Shown: in pieces, positions 55,866-63,979 of the stretch
Position numbering within the stretch: position 1 is the first letter of the stretch
Layout of the letters: every line of letters starts with the position of its first letter
Source of the DNA: Oceanobacillus limi
GTDB taxonomy: Bacteria > Bacillota > Bacilli > Bacillales > Amphibacillaceae
Length of the DNA stretch: 64,000 bases
NCBI RefSeq assembly: GCF_900111445.1
Contig: NZ_FOHE01000002.1
Location: 124,001-188,000 of the forward strand
Reading direction: 5' to 3'
Program-made: the position numbers and the translations under genes
Notes under the pieces: model-generated
The model's input: the letters and a program-made list of their open reading frames with translations, nothing else
The model's database searches: none
What the model was told of the DNA's origin: nothing

Positions 55866-55998
55866 GCACCAAAAACGGTCGTTTATGGAACTAGGGATTA
55901 ATCCTTTGGAAAATAATCCTTTTCTATTTATTTCAGGAACCAAAACCCATTCCCAAAATCAAAGTTACATTTTTAGTTACTTATACCGTTTTTGGTGC
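55866..55998. repeat. 133-bp unit bounded by perfect 14-bp inverted repeats
   Basis: GCACCAAAAACGGT (55866-55879) is the exact reverse complement of ACCGTTTTTGGTGC (55985-55998). Nothing coding lies between. It could be a small MITE. No flanking duplication was seen. It accounts for part of the 440-bp gap 55561-56003. Confidence 0.7.
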
Positions 55999-56003
55999 TA
56001 ATA

Positions 56004-56147
56004 TTAGTTTATAAACCACTTAAAATAGGTTAAGCTAAATATGTTACTATTGCCCCCAAACCCTGCACCAAGTATTACAAAAAAAGATACGAAAGAAGGG
56101 AATAGAAGAGCAAAGAAATATCCTGTATGAATAAGTGTCACCTTCAT
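56004..56147 (-). CDS. 47-residue small membrane protein, unknown
   Basis: ATG at 56147 follows GGAAGGTGG by five bases on the minus strand. The product has a hydrophobic region (YFFALLFPSFVSFFVILGAGFGG) and a second short nonpolar end. A longer frame adds 14 residues before the ribosome site. It is followed upstream by a similar small membrane gene (56205-56447) in the same direction. Confidence 0.55.
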   Translation of the reverse strand: MKVTLIHTGYFFALLFPSFVSFFVILGAGFGGNSNIFSLTYFKWFIN

Positions 56148-56204
56148 AAAAGCCACCTTCCCCTTTGTATTGCGTACACTCAGAGTCAAATTAATATCTG
56201 AAGT

Positions 56205-56447
56205 CTATTTCGTAAAAAAGAAATGCATGATACCGATCATAATCACGAAAATTAACATACCTAAACTAATGACACCAATACCCATTCCCAACCAAGAACC
56301 AATTATAAATGATGTCAAAAGAACTGCTAAAAAAGCTATGAAACAAATTAGGAATGACCTACTATTGTTTTGTTTTAAAATTCTAGAAATAATAAAAACG
56401 ACTACATTTATTACAAATCCTAAGCCAATAGGAAATAAAATATCCAT
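56205..56447 (-). CDS. YesK-like small membrane protein
   Basis: Started at ATG 56447 (AAGTGGAG seven bases upstream) the product is 80 residues with three membrane helices. The segment LTSFIIGSWLGMGIGVISLGML resembles YesK-family proteins of Bacillus, whose function is unknown. It clusters with two other small genes on the minus strand (56004-56796), which may form one transcript. Confidence 0.65.
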   Translation of the reverse strand: MDILFPIGLGFVINVVVFIISRILKQNNSRSFLICFIAFLAVLLTSFIIGSWLGMGIGVISLGMLIFVIMIGIMHFFFTK

Positions 56448-56511
56448 TGTAAAACTCCACTTTCTTTTATGATTACACAAATAGTTTTTAAATCGTCATC
56501 AATTGATAATT

Positions 56512-56796
56512 TTAGTTTAAAATTCCCTTTAAAACAACGCGTTGAGCCGGACCTAAAAACGTAATAGTTTCAACAGTAAGTTCATAGTGCACGTCATCAA
56601 TGAGTAAGTCAGAAACTTTATTACTTGTTATATTTTTAACAATAAATATTGTCTGAACTTTTTTCCCTTCTTTTTCAAGATGTGATACGACTTCTTCATG
56701 AAATTTCTTAGGTTCCTTATACCACTTATGCCATGTATCTAACTCAAAACGGATTTCGTTACCTTTACTAAGGAATTTCCTTATTTGATTTAACAC
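56512..56796 (-). CDS. Conserved-looking 94-residue protein, unknown
   Basis: The GTG at 56796 follows AAGGGGTGA. The 94-residue soluble protein has a helical first half (KFLSKGNEIRFELDTWHKWYKEP) and a beta-like second half (DVHYELTVETITFLGPAQRVV). No signal or membrane segment is present. No family is recognised. It heads the minus-strand cluster of small genes. Confidence 0.65.
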   Translation of the reverse strand: MLNQIRKFLSKGNEIRFELDTWHKWYKEPKKFHEEVVSHLEKEGKKVQTIFIVKNITSNKVSDLLIDDVHYELTVETITFLGPAQRVVLKGILN

Positions 56797-56987
56797 AAAT
56801 CGTCACCCCTTTCCGTTGTTAAAAGACTTTCAACTAACCTGTGGCGTTAGTGTTTCACAATATCTAGTTAAATTCTAACATAAAATTCTTGGTTATCATT
56901 TTCACATTTAATTCACTCTATCTAAAGTATTTATTCTATATACGAGAAGCTCGCAATTAAAGTTATTGAAAAACTTGTTATTAAAAT

Positions 56988-57029
56988 AAATTCGCACAGT
57001 GAATTCATTTTGAATTACTGTGCGAATTT
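56988..57029 (-). terminator. Terminator of the Rieske-FAD oxidoreductase gene
   Basis: AAATTCGCACAGT (56988-57000) pairs with ACTGTGCGAATTT (57017-57029), with inner GAATTCA/TGAATT; the minus strand continues ATTTTAAT. Confidence 0.8.
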
Positions 57030-57115
57030 GTATGAGAAGGATAGTATGCACTGCTAAACGGAAAATCTACATAGCTACATCTCGTTATAATGGTCCATTG
57101 TTTGTATTTCGAACC

Positions 57116-58657
57116 TTATTTATTTGGACGAACATCAACTATCGGTAACGGTTTTTTGGCCGGTCCTTCCAATACATCCCCTTTATAACTGAACCTTGAT
57201 CCATGACATGGGCAATCCCAGGTTCGATCTCCAGAATTCCATTCTACTTCACATTTCATATGGGTGCAGGTTGTATCTAATGCGTATACTTTATTATCCT
57301 TATCTTTATACACTCCTGCACGTTTTCCGTTTATTCTCGTTACAGTAGCATCACCTGCAGATAGTTCTTCGATACCTCTATGGCCAAATTCTAACTTGCC
57401 TTTTATCATATGCTTGGCTACATCTGCATTAATACTTGTAAATTTCCTTAGAGTAGGATCCGCTTGGAATCTAGTAGGTGAATATAAATCCTCATATTTA
57501 CTTTTTCCGTGAACGACTTTATCCGTTAGTATTTTTGCTGCAATCGTACCATTCGTCATCCCCCACTTTCGGAATCCGGTTGCAACAAATACATTTTCCT
57601 CTCCTTCCGTGGCTTGTCCAATATACGGAAGTTTATCAATTGTTGTTAAGTCTTGTGCTGACCACCTATACGGTATTTCTTCAACTTCAAACATATTATT
57701 GGCAAAATCTTTTAATGCATTATAATGTTCAATCGTTGACTTTCCTTGTCCAGTCTTATGGTTTTCTCCACCAATAAGCCATAACCTTTCACCATTCAAT
57801 GTAGTAGTTCTAATTGACCTTGTAGGTGACTCCGCATTAATATACATTCCACCAGGAAACTCCTGCTTCATTTTCGCTCCCAAAACATAGGAGCGCTCTG
57901 GGTACATTCGGGCAAAATAAAAACTTTGTCTATCATAAAAAGGGAAATGTGAAGCAACAACTACATGCTCACATGTGACTCGATTCCCCTCCTTTGTGAT
58001 AATTGATGGATTTTTATTATATTCCACATCAATAGCTGTTGTGTTTTCGAAAAACTGGACCCCATTGTTCTTAGCTTCCTCTACTAATTCCGTTAAATAT
58101 TTCAATGGATGGAATTGCGCTTGATTCTTCATGACGAGTGCAGATTTCAGCGGCACATCCAAAGGAATATCATCAAGTAAATCACTATCAATTTCTAATT
58201 GATCATATGCTTTTTTCTCAGTTTCTAATTGTGATATGTAGTCGTCTGAATTCGTATAAATGTATGCATCCTCTTTTGTATAATCACAATTGATTCCCAG
58301 TTCATCTATATGTTTTTCTATTAATTCTTTTGCTTCTGTCGTAGCCTGGTAATACTGCAATGCTTTCTCTAGGCCAAAATGCTGTATGAATTCATCGTAA
58401 ATAATTCCATGTTGAGCGGTAATTTTAGCTGTTGTATGTCCTGTTGTTCCATTTAAAAGCTCATCAGCATCTAATAAAGTAACCTTAACATTTTGTTTAG
58501 ACAATAAATATGCTGTGGTAATACCAGCTATGCCACCTCCAACAATCCCCACTTCCGTACGAATCGATTCTTGTAACTGAGAAAAATGAGGTAGTTGTTT
58601 CACAGAGTCTCGCCAGTAAGATTCCGGGTATTCTGGAATTTTTGGTTGCTCTACCAT
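57116..58657 (-). CDS. FAD-dependent oxidoreductase with C-terminal Rieske domain (YhfW-like)
   Basis: Started at ATG 58657 (AAAGGAGCG upstream) the product is 513 residues. A DAO-type FAD domain occupies about 1-385 (GIVGGGIAGITTAYLLS; GFRKWGMTNGT), and a Rieske [2Fe-2S] domain the end, with ligands in CTHMKCEV and CPCHGSRF. The layout matches B. subtilis YhfW. It would oxidise an amine or similar donor and pass electrons via the cluster. The substrate is unknown. It is a single gene, divergent from acylphosphatase. Confidence 0.92.
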   Translation of the reverse strand: MVEQPKIPEYPESYWRDSVKQLPHFSQLQESIRTEVGIVGGGIAGITTAYLLSKQNVKVTLLDADELLNGTTGHTTAKITAQHGIIYDEFIQHFGLEKALQYYQATTEAKELIEKHIDELGINCDYTKEDAYIYTNSDDYISQLETEKKAYDQLEIDSDLLDDIPLDVPLKSALVMKNQAQFHPLKYLTELVEEAKNNGVQFFENTTAIDVEYNKNPSIITKEGNRVTCEHVVVASHFPFYDRQSFYFARMYPERSYVLGAKMKQEFPGGMYINAESPTRSIRTTTLNGERLWLIGGENHKTGQGKSTIEHYNALKDFANNMFEVEEIPYRWSAQDLTTIDKLPYIGQATEGEENVFVATGFRKWGMTNGTIAAKILTDKVVHGKSKYEDLYSPTRFQADPTLRKFTSINADVAKHMIKGKLEFGHRGIEELSAGDATVTRINGKRAGVYKDKDNKVYALDTTCTHMKCEVEWNSGDRTWDCPCHGSRFSYKGDVLEGPAKKPLPIVDVRPNK

Positions 58658-58797
58658 TTTAATCGCTCCTTTTACTCTAGATACGATTAGTATTACCAGA
58701 TATAGAAAATACATGACGTTAGTGAAATAGTTTTCTTTTTACTTGATAACATGTAATAATTAGAGTAGGACTTGCTTGAAATAGGGAGGATATCAAT

Positions 58798-59070
58798 ATG
58801 AGAATACATGGTATAATCCACGGGAGAGTGCAAGGGGTAGGATTTCGATTTTCCGCAAAACAATACGCTGTTAAGCACAATCTTTGCGGCTGGGTAAAAA
58901 ATAAGCTTGATGGAACGGTTGAAATCGAAGTAGAAGGAAAAAAGAGTGAAATGGATTCCTTTCTAAGTGAGCTAAAAAGGGGCTTTCATCCAGCGATAAA
59001 GGTTACAGATATGATCCTAACTCCCTTAGACAAAGAAGTAGGATATCAAGAATTTCATATAAAACACTAA
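58798..59070 (+). CDS. acyP: Acylphosphatase
   Basis: The 90-residue protein is a standard acylphosphatase: phosphate loop GRVQGVGFRFSA with the catalytic Arg near residue 19, and the Asn in GWVKNKLDGTVEIEVEG near 37. It hydrolyses acyl phosphates. ATAGGGAGGA precedes the ATG. It is a single gene ending at a terminator shared with ferredoxin. Confidence 0.95.
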   Translation: MRIHGIIHGRVQGVGFRFSAKQYAVKHNLCGWVKNKLDGTVEIEVEGKKSEMDSFLSELKRGFHPAIKVTDMILTPLDKEVGYQEFHIKH

Positions 59071-59095
59071 AACCGCTACCCAAGTAGCGGTTTCT
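59070..59095. terminator. Terminator between acyP and ferredoxin
   Basis: AAACCGCTAC (59070-59079) pairs with GTAGCGGTTT (59084-59093) around CCAA. T runs are short on both sides. Confidence 0.72.
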
Positions 59096-59100
59096 CTAAA

Positions 59101-59337
59101 TCACTCTTCGAAAAATTTACGGTTTAGAGCAATATATTCATTCTCTTCTTCCGGTACTTCGTCTTCCATATAGATCGCTTCAACCGGACATACTGCTTCA
59201 CACGCACCACAATCTATACAAATATCAGGATCGATATAAAACATATCTTTTCCTTCTTCAATGCAATCAACCGGACATACTTCTACACATTCACCCGCTT
59301 TTTCTGTTTTACAGGGTGATGTAATTACAAAAGCCAT
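59101..59337 (-). CDS. fer: Ferredoxin, 4Fe-4S type
   Basis: With ATG 59337 (AAGGAGGGG upstream) the product is 78 residues. Cysteines are arranged as C...C-VEVCPVDCI and CIDCGACEAVCPVEAI, giving the ligand sets of a bacterial two-cluster ferredoxin; the first set (CKTEKAGECVEVCPVDC) is longer, as in Bacillus 7Fe/4Fe proteins. The acidic C-terminus (EVPEEENEYIALNRKFFEE) is typical. It is a cytoplasmic electron carrier. An upstream ATG would add eight residues ahead of the ribosome site. Confidence 0.92.
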   Translation of the reverse strand: MAFVITSPCKTEKAGECVEVCPVDCIEEGKDMFYIDPDICIDCGACEAVCPVEAIYMEDEVPEEENEYIALNRKFFEE

Positions 59338-59504
59338 GTGGACCCCTCCTTGTATCAACAATTAACCTCAATAATGGCATAATATAGTAATTATATACTA
59401 CCGAACATCCTATTTTCTTTCAAGTATTTAATCGTATATTCACCTTTTTGTAACTTCTCATTCCTTTTAAATGTTTCCATTAACTGTAGTTTATGTAGGT
59501 TAGG

Positions 59505-59541
59505 ACAAAAAAATAACAGGCCACATCAGCCTGTTATTTTA
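59505..59541 (-). terminator. Terminator of the msrAB-DUF6501 operon
   Basis: AAATAACAGGC (59511-59521) pairs with GCCTGTTATTT (59529-59539); the A run to its left gives a T run on the minus strand. Confidence 0.85.
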
Positions 59542-59740
59542 CTTCCTTAAAGTATTCTTTTAGAAAACCGCCAATACGATCACTATTATCGATGATAAAA
59601 TAAAACTCATCTGTTTCATTTTTAACATCGTATTTTTTTCCAGGCGTTAATTTATTATGAACGATAAATTTTTTCGCATCTGCGTGAACACATTCAATCT
59701 GTTTAATGGTTGATTTTGTATCCCAGTTATAATGAATCAT
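59534..59740 (-). CDS. DUF6501 family protein
   Basis: Started at ATG 59740 (TTGGAGG upstream) the product is 68 residues: MIHYNWDTKSTIKQIECVHADA, KLTPGKKYDVKNETDEFYFIIDN and GGFLKEYFKEV. This is a small conserved Bacillaceae family of unknown function. It lies 26 bases after msrAB on the same strand and shares its terminator, so both are probably co-transcribed. Confidence 0.85.
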   Translation of the reverse strand: MIHYNWDTKSTIKQIECVHADAKKFIVHNKLTPGKKYDVKNETDEFYFIIDNSDRIGGFLKEYFKEVK

Positions 59741-59766
59741 TTTAATTTTCCTCCAATTTATGCATT

Positions 59767-60726
59767 TCAACTATTGTTTTTAAATAAATATAAGTAATGA
59801 CCGTATCCCTCTTCCTCCATCTGTTCCTTTGGAATAAAGCGCATCGCAGCAGAGTTCATACAATACCGTAAGCCGCCTTGATCAGTTGGGCCATCATCAA
59901 ATACATGTCCAAGATGTGAATCAGCTGTTTTACTACGTATTTCCGTACGGATCATTCCATGGGATGTATCCGTATTCTCTTCTATCTCATAGCGATCAAT
60001 TGGCTTCGTAAAGCTTGGCCATCCGCACCCAGCATCATATTGATCAGTTGAAGAAAATAAAGGTTTGCCAGATACGACATCGACATAAATTCCTTCCTCT
60101 TCATTATTCCAATATTCATTTTGGAATGGTTGCTCCGTGCCATTTTCCTGTGTCACATGGTATTGAATGGGAGTTAGTTGTTCTGTTAAATTACCTTTAT
60201 CCATTTTCCAATTTTTTTTAATAAAATCCTCTCTTCCAGATCCCTTCTTGTATAAACGGTAATGGAATGATTGCTTTTTGTAATAGTCCTGATGTTGCTC
60301 TTCAGCCTCATAAAATGGTTTAGCTGGAAGGATTTTTGTTACGATGGGCTTAGAGAACTTTCCACTACGATCGAGTTTTTCCTTCGAACGCTCAGCAATT
60401 TGTTTTTGATTATCATTGTGATAAAAAATCGCTGTTTGGTACGATTCTCCCCGGTCATTAAATTGACCTCCTGGGTCTGTTGGATCAATTTGCTGCCAAA
60501 AAGTCTCTACTAGGTATTCATAAGGAATAACTTCAGGGTTAAATGTAATTTGAACTGCTTCTACATGCCCTGTCGTATTCGAGCATACTTGTTCATAGGT
60601 TGGGTTCTCGATCGATCCACCTGTATATCCAGAAACAACGTCAATGATACCAGGACGTTGATCAAACGGTTCTACCATACACCAAAAACACCCACCTGCA
60701 AATGTTGCTATTTCAGTTGTAGCCAT
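59767..60726 (-). CDS. msrAB: Bifunctional methionine sulfoxide reductase MsrA-MsrB
   Basis: With ATG 60726 (TTTGGAGG upstream) the product is 319 residues. The MsrA domain (about 1-160) has the catalytic motif [10 protein letters not shown] and the YHQ-like EEQHQDYY. The MsrB domain (about 170-315) has [20 protein letters not shown] and the catalytic Cys in [11 protein letters not shown]. It reduces S and R methionine sulfoxides with thioredoxin. In B. subtilis the two are separate genes; the fused order A-B is common in other bacteria. Zinc CXXC pairs are not evident. Confidence 0.94.
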   Translation of the reverse strand: MATTEIATFAGGCFWCMVEPFDQRPGIIDVVSGYTGGSIENPTYEQVCSNTTGHVEAVQITFNPEVIPYEYLVETFWQQIDPTDPGGQFNDRGESYQTAIFYHNDNQKQIAERSKEKLDRSGKFSKPIVTKILPAKPFYEAEEQHQDYYKKQSFHYRLYKKGSGREDFIKKNWKMDKGNLTEQLTPIQYHVTQENGTEQPFQNEYWNNEEEGIYVDVVSGKPLFSSTDQYDAGCGWPSFTKPIDRYEIEENTDTSHGMIRTEIRSKTADSHLGHVFDDGPTDQGGLRYCMNSAAMRFIPKEQMEEEGYGHYLYLFKNNS

Positions 60727-60803
60727 GTCACTACCTCCAAATATAAGAATTCTATCTTCATTTTTCACGTTTTTGCTTTAAAAATCAAGTGGGGTGTTTT
60801 GTT

Positions 60804-61334
60804 TTATATAAATAATTTGGGTGTAGAGTCTCCATTACCGCTTCTTTTCTTTTTCTTAATGGTATCTTCACTAGACTTTTGACTTGGAGAATAACTCGAA
60901 CTTTCTAACATGCTTTCCAATTCATCCTTCGAACTCTCCGTGAGTGAACTCTCTAGGCTTAAGCTTTCTAATGTTGAACTTTCTGCTTCACTTCCATCTT
61001 CATCTGTACTTTCATAATCCTTTAGAGCTTTCATCATTTTAAACATCGCAGGTAAATTCTTTACCATTGGTCCATATTGTTGAACAACTGGTGCTGTCTG
61101 TTCTACCATTTTTAATACCTGTTGAACATTATTGAGCGTGTTAGATAATCCTCCAACACTATTGGCAGCCGTTCCTGTAACAGAAGAATTGGGTTGTAAA
61201 AAACGTTGAATAATTCCTTGCAAACCACCCTGTGGCATTTGATTCATTTGATTCATTGTGTGGTGTGGAAACATAAAATTTCCTGGTCCCATACCACCTT
61301 GGAAGTTTGTTGGTCTCTGTGGTGGAAAAACCAT
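60804..61334 (-). CDS. yqfQ: YqfQ/VrrA family protein (spore coat-type)
   Basis: The 176-residue protein starts with a Met/Pro/Gly-rich region (QGGMGPGNFMFPHHTMNQMNQM), has a helical segment with APVVQQYGPMVKNLPAMFKMMKALKD, the YqfQ/VrrA signature, and ends in a Ser/Glu-rich low-complexity tail followed by KKKKR. Family members are sporulation-associated coat proteins. GGGGGAGGGG precedes the ATG on the minus strand. Expression is expected in the mother cell. Confidence 0.85.
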   Translation of the reverse strand: MVFPPQRPTNFQGGMGPGNFMFPHHTMNQMNQMPQGGLQGIIQRFLQPNSSVTGTAANSVGGLSNTLNNVQQVLKMVEQTAPVVQQYGPMVKNLPAMFKMMKALKDYESTDEDGSEAESSTLESLSLESSLTESSKDELESMLESSSYSPSQKSSEDTIKKKKRSGNGDSTPKLFI

Positions 61335-61618
61335 ATTTATTCCCCTCCCCCATTAAAATTTAGCACACTATATTATTCATTAATCTTCAACTATTATTAT
61401 ATGTTTCCTTCTTATTGTACGAAGAACGAAGTAAATGGGTGTAGGCGAAAATAACGGTATGCAAATTATTTATAAACAATTAGGAAATATGATCAAAAGC
61501 CAGCACATATTTCCCGGGCAACCGCAAGAAACAACATTTTTTATGATAATAAGTACAAAAGGAGTCGAAAAAGTTCGAAAAATATAAAAAATATTATTTT
61601 ATCCTCCACTTTTTACAG

Positions 61619-61648
61619 TTGATTAAAGAACGAATGTTCGTGTATAAT
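61619..61648 (+). promoter_or_regulatory. SOS promoter of the YolD-like gene
   Basis: TTGATT (61619-61624) and TATAAT (61643-61648) are 18 bases apart. The spacer holds AGAACGAATGTTCG (61627-61640), one base from the LexA consensus CGAACRNRYGTTYG. LexA bound here would block the promoter. Confidence 0.82.
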
Positions 61649-61666
61649 AATATGGGAGGTGTTCCA

Positions 61667-61972
61667 ATGGTCAATGATAGAGGTTCAATTAAATGGACAT
61701 CCTTAATGCTCCCAGAGCATGTAGAGCTGTTAAGGGGAATACATGAAAGCAATAAAAAAGTAACTAAACCTATTTTAGATGAACAGGAAATAGAACATAT
61801 AAATCAACAATTAATTCATGCTGATGAACAAGGAAGTACTATTGAAGTGTCCGTATATGAAGATGGGATTATACAAAAATATTCAGGATCGGTTCAAATC
61901 AATAAAATGGAAAAAACAATCAAATTAAATCGTCATACCTTTTCATTTGAAAATATTCTTTCTGTGGAATAA
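61667..61972 (+). CDS. YolD-like protein under LexA control
   Basis: Started at ATG 61667 (GGGAGGTG five bases upstream) the product is 101 residues: DRGSIKWTSLMLPEHVELL, a middle helical part and a beta-rich end with KLNRHTFSFENILSVE. This matches the YolD-like family. In B. subtilis yolD/yqjX are SOS genes paired with Y-family polymerases (uvrX, yqjW). Here no polymerase is adjacent. It may assist a polymerase encoded elsewhere. The upstream LexA box supports damage control. Confidence 0.86.
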   Translation: MVNDRGSIKWTSLMLPEHVELLRGIHESNKKVTKPILDEQEIEHINQQLIHADEQGSTIEVSVYEDGIIQKYSGSVQINKMEKTIKLNRHTFSFENILSVE

Positions 61973-62057
61973 AAAGCAGCCCTCACATGATAAGGATTTA
62001 GCTAAAAAGAAAATACGATCACAAAACAGCTAATTAGCAATATGAAGTAGTAAGCAG

Positions 62058-62088
62058 AAACGCTCAGAAAAAATCTGAGCGTTTTAAA
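62058..62088. terminator. Hairpin terminator downstream of the YolD-like gene
   Basis: AAACGCTCAGA (62058-62068) pairs with TCTGAGCGTTT (62074-62084), followed by TAAAC. It lies 85 bases after yolD and also downstream of the convergent nucleotidyltransferase gene. Confidence 0.8.
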
Positions 62089-62147
62089 CATCATATGTAA
62101 ATCCTCTTGTTCAGCGAAATATCTTACAGAGAAACAATATGTTTTAT

Positions 62148-62990
62148 CTATATTTCCATTTTACGTAACCTTTTAGGATTGTGAATTTGTATCCACTTTT
62201 CAGACTCATTTATCATCCAATTTCCGAACTCCTCTAAAAAGTCAATTATATTATTTGGGTTTCCTACAGGGTTAATCGCATATTTAAGTGCGAGTTTCAT
62301 GTTAGATTCTTTCTCTGGATAGTATTTAGAAAATACTTTGTATGCCGGGAATAAATCTCTTGTATATCGATGCTCTTTCTCTATTACAAGTGCTAGCCCT
62401 GCCCTAACTATGATTTTCATAATCCAACCACAACAATCTAAAATATCTTCAATATCCTCATTACCAACAAGGTCCTCTTTTGCCTGGTTAACTTGATTTT
62501 TCAAATTGATAAGATGTTCATTACCGAGTGTTTTATCTGCTTTAAAATGAGGTAAATAATCCTTTATATCTTCCCCAAATACACAAACACTATGTGTCTT
62601 TATCATAAATGGAATTATTGAAAACGTAGTAGTATTCAATATCTCTTGAATGTGATAGAAACTAAATTCCACTCCATTAATACAATTGTATTTTTTGTTC
62701 AATTCATATTCAATCTTGTCCACCCACATCATATCTGTAACAATTGTATTGTTGTTCGTAATTGCGATTGTATCTAAATCTGAAACACTTTTTATACCTA
62801 GTCCACGAGGGATTGAACCCCTAATATATATACTATGTAAATTTTCTTTTAAATGAATTTGGTAATTTTCTATTACCTCTTCGATCACCTTGCAAAATTC
62901 AGAGTTTATATTACTTAACTTTGAATTATTTATTATATAACCTTTAGCATCTGTTTGACAAAAACTCCCTATATTCTTTATTTGCGTCAA
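62148..62990 (-). CDS. Nucleotidyltransferase domain protein
   Basis: The 280-residue protein has the polymerase-beta nucleotidyltransferase motif IYIRGSIPRGLGIKSVSDLDTIAI near residue 52 (GS, then D-x-D), followed by an all-helical C-terminal half with EDILDCCGWIMKIIVRAGLALV. It resembles aminoglycoside or MNT-type transferases with a fused partner domain. No HEPN gene is adjacent, so it is not an obvious toxin pair. The TTG at 62990 follows GGGGAG. The substrate is unknown. Confidence 0.82.
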   Translation of the reverse strand: MTQIKNIGSFCQTDAKGYIINNSKLSNINSEFCKVIEEVIENYQIHLKENLHSIYIRGSIPRGLGIKSVSDLDTIAITNNNTIVTDMMWVDKIEYELNKKYNCINGVEFSFYHIQEILNTTTFSIIPFMIKTHSVCVFGEDIKDYLPHFKADKTLGNEHLINLKNQVNQAKEDLVGNEDIEDILDCCGWIMKIIVRAGLALVIEKEHRYTRDLFPAYKVFSKYYPEKESNMKLALKYAINPVGNPNNIIDFLEEFGNWMINESEKWIQIHNPKRLRKMEI

Positions 62991-63151
62991 CGAATCTCCC
63001 CTTTGCTTGCATAAATTTCTTTACTATCATATTTTCAAATTAAAGTACTTCCAAAATCGGGATGGTATCATCAAACTAAATGTTCAACTATAATCGACTT
63101 GTTAAGCTATTGTAGCCGTTCATTTAAGTAAATTGAATTACAATATAAAAA

Positions 63152-63709
63152 TTAAAAGACCCTACTAAATATATTTGGATAATCAACAACTAACCCATTG
63201 GAATCGACACTAATTATTGTCTCATAATCATAACAACGATATTTGAAATATCTTAATTCACCTTCTTTACGAATGTAATGATAGGATTGGGGTACCTTTT
63301 TTATTTCTAAAGATGGAACTGATATATAGACCATATGAAAGTATTTTATTTGATTAATTCTCCAATTAATTCTATTAATTGGTAAAGAGTTGGAAAAAGG
63401 AGTAGCTGAAATATCTATGTCAATGGCACCATTAAGACTTCCAATTATTTCTCCATCACTATTAAACCAGTTTCCTTCTCGATCAGTATGTAATTCTAAT
63501 CTATCAATATTATCAACATTAATACTTAGCTTCTTAGTTAGCCAGTGTTTATCTAATTCAACGTTGTAATCCAAATTATGAGCATTATCCGTTTTTTCAT
63601 CTACGTATATTACTGTACTTTGAACAACGAGATTTTCGGTGGTCCTCTTTAAGGTAAGGTACTCGCAACCAAATAGTTCATCGTTATTCCAAACTACTTT
63701 TTTACCCAT
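63152..63709 (-). CDS. Putative glycolipid-binding family protein (DUF1089 type)
   Basis: With the second ATG (63709) as start, six bases after GGGGGG, the product is 185 residues. Features are LFGCEYLTLKRTTENLVV, DKHWLTKKLSINV, NWFNSDGEIIGSLNGAIDIDISATPFSNSLPINR and the end with VDYPNIFSRVF. It fits the putative glycolipid-binding family (PF06475). It is soluble, a beta-barrel by homology. The ligand is unproven. It is a single gene on the minus strand. Confidence 0.85.
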   Translation of the reverse strand: MGKKVVWNNDELFGCEYLTLKRTTENLVVQSTVIYVDEKTDNAHNLDYNVELDKHWLTKKLSINVDNIDRLELHTDREGNWFNSDGEIIGSLNGAIDIDISATPFSNSLPINRINWRINQIKYFHMVYISVPSLEIKKVPQSYHYIRKEGELRYFKYRCYDYETIISVDSNGLVVDYPNIFSRVF

Positions 63710-63926
63710 GTACATCCCCCCAATAATTTCTTGGTGCTTTTATACCCTTCGCATGAACTCCTATGTGATTCTTCACATCACATATTAACATAAATCCCTT
63801 CAAACTTCTGAGTCATTATTATTTTCTGCAATATAGATAGGTTTTTACATATAGAGCATCGACCGTTGTACATAAATTGAACAGTTAATAACCATTATGA
63901 TATTAAAACAATTAATATATCAACAA

Positions 63927-63967
63927 AAACAGGGATGCTAACCACATCATGGATAGCATCCCTGTTT
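63927..63967 (-). terminator. Terminator of a gene entering from the right edge
   Basis: AAACAGGGATGCTA (63927-63940) pairs perfectly with TAGCATCCCTGTTT (63954-63967). The minus strand continues with a T run (TTTTTG), so it serves a minus-strand gene. Bases 63716-63926 hold nothing recognisable. Confidence 0.8.
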
Positions 63968-63979
63968 CAAAATATACTA

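Noticed and set aside
60550-60882. A 110-residue plus-strand frame overlapping msrAB and yqfQ
   Set aside because: It lies antisense to two well-supported genes and resembles no protein.
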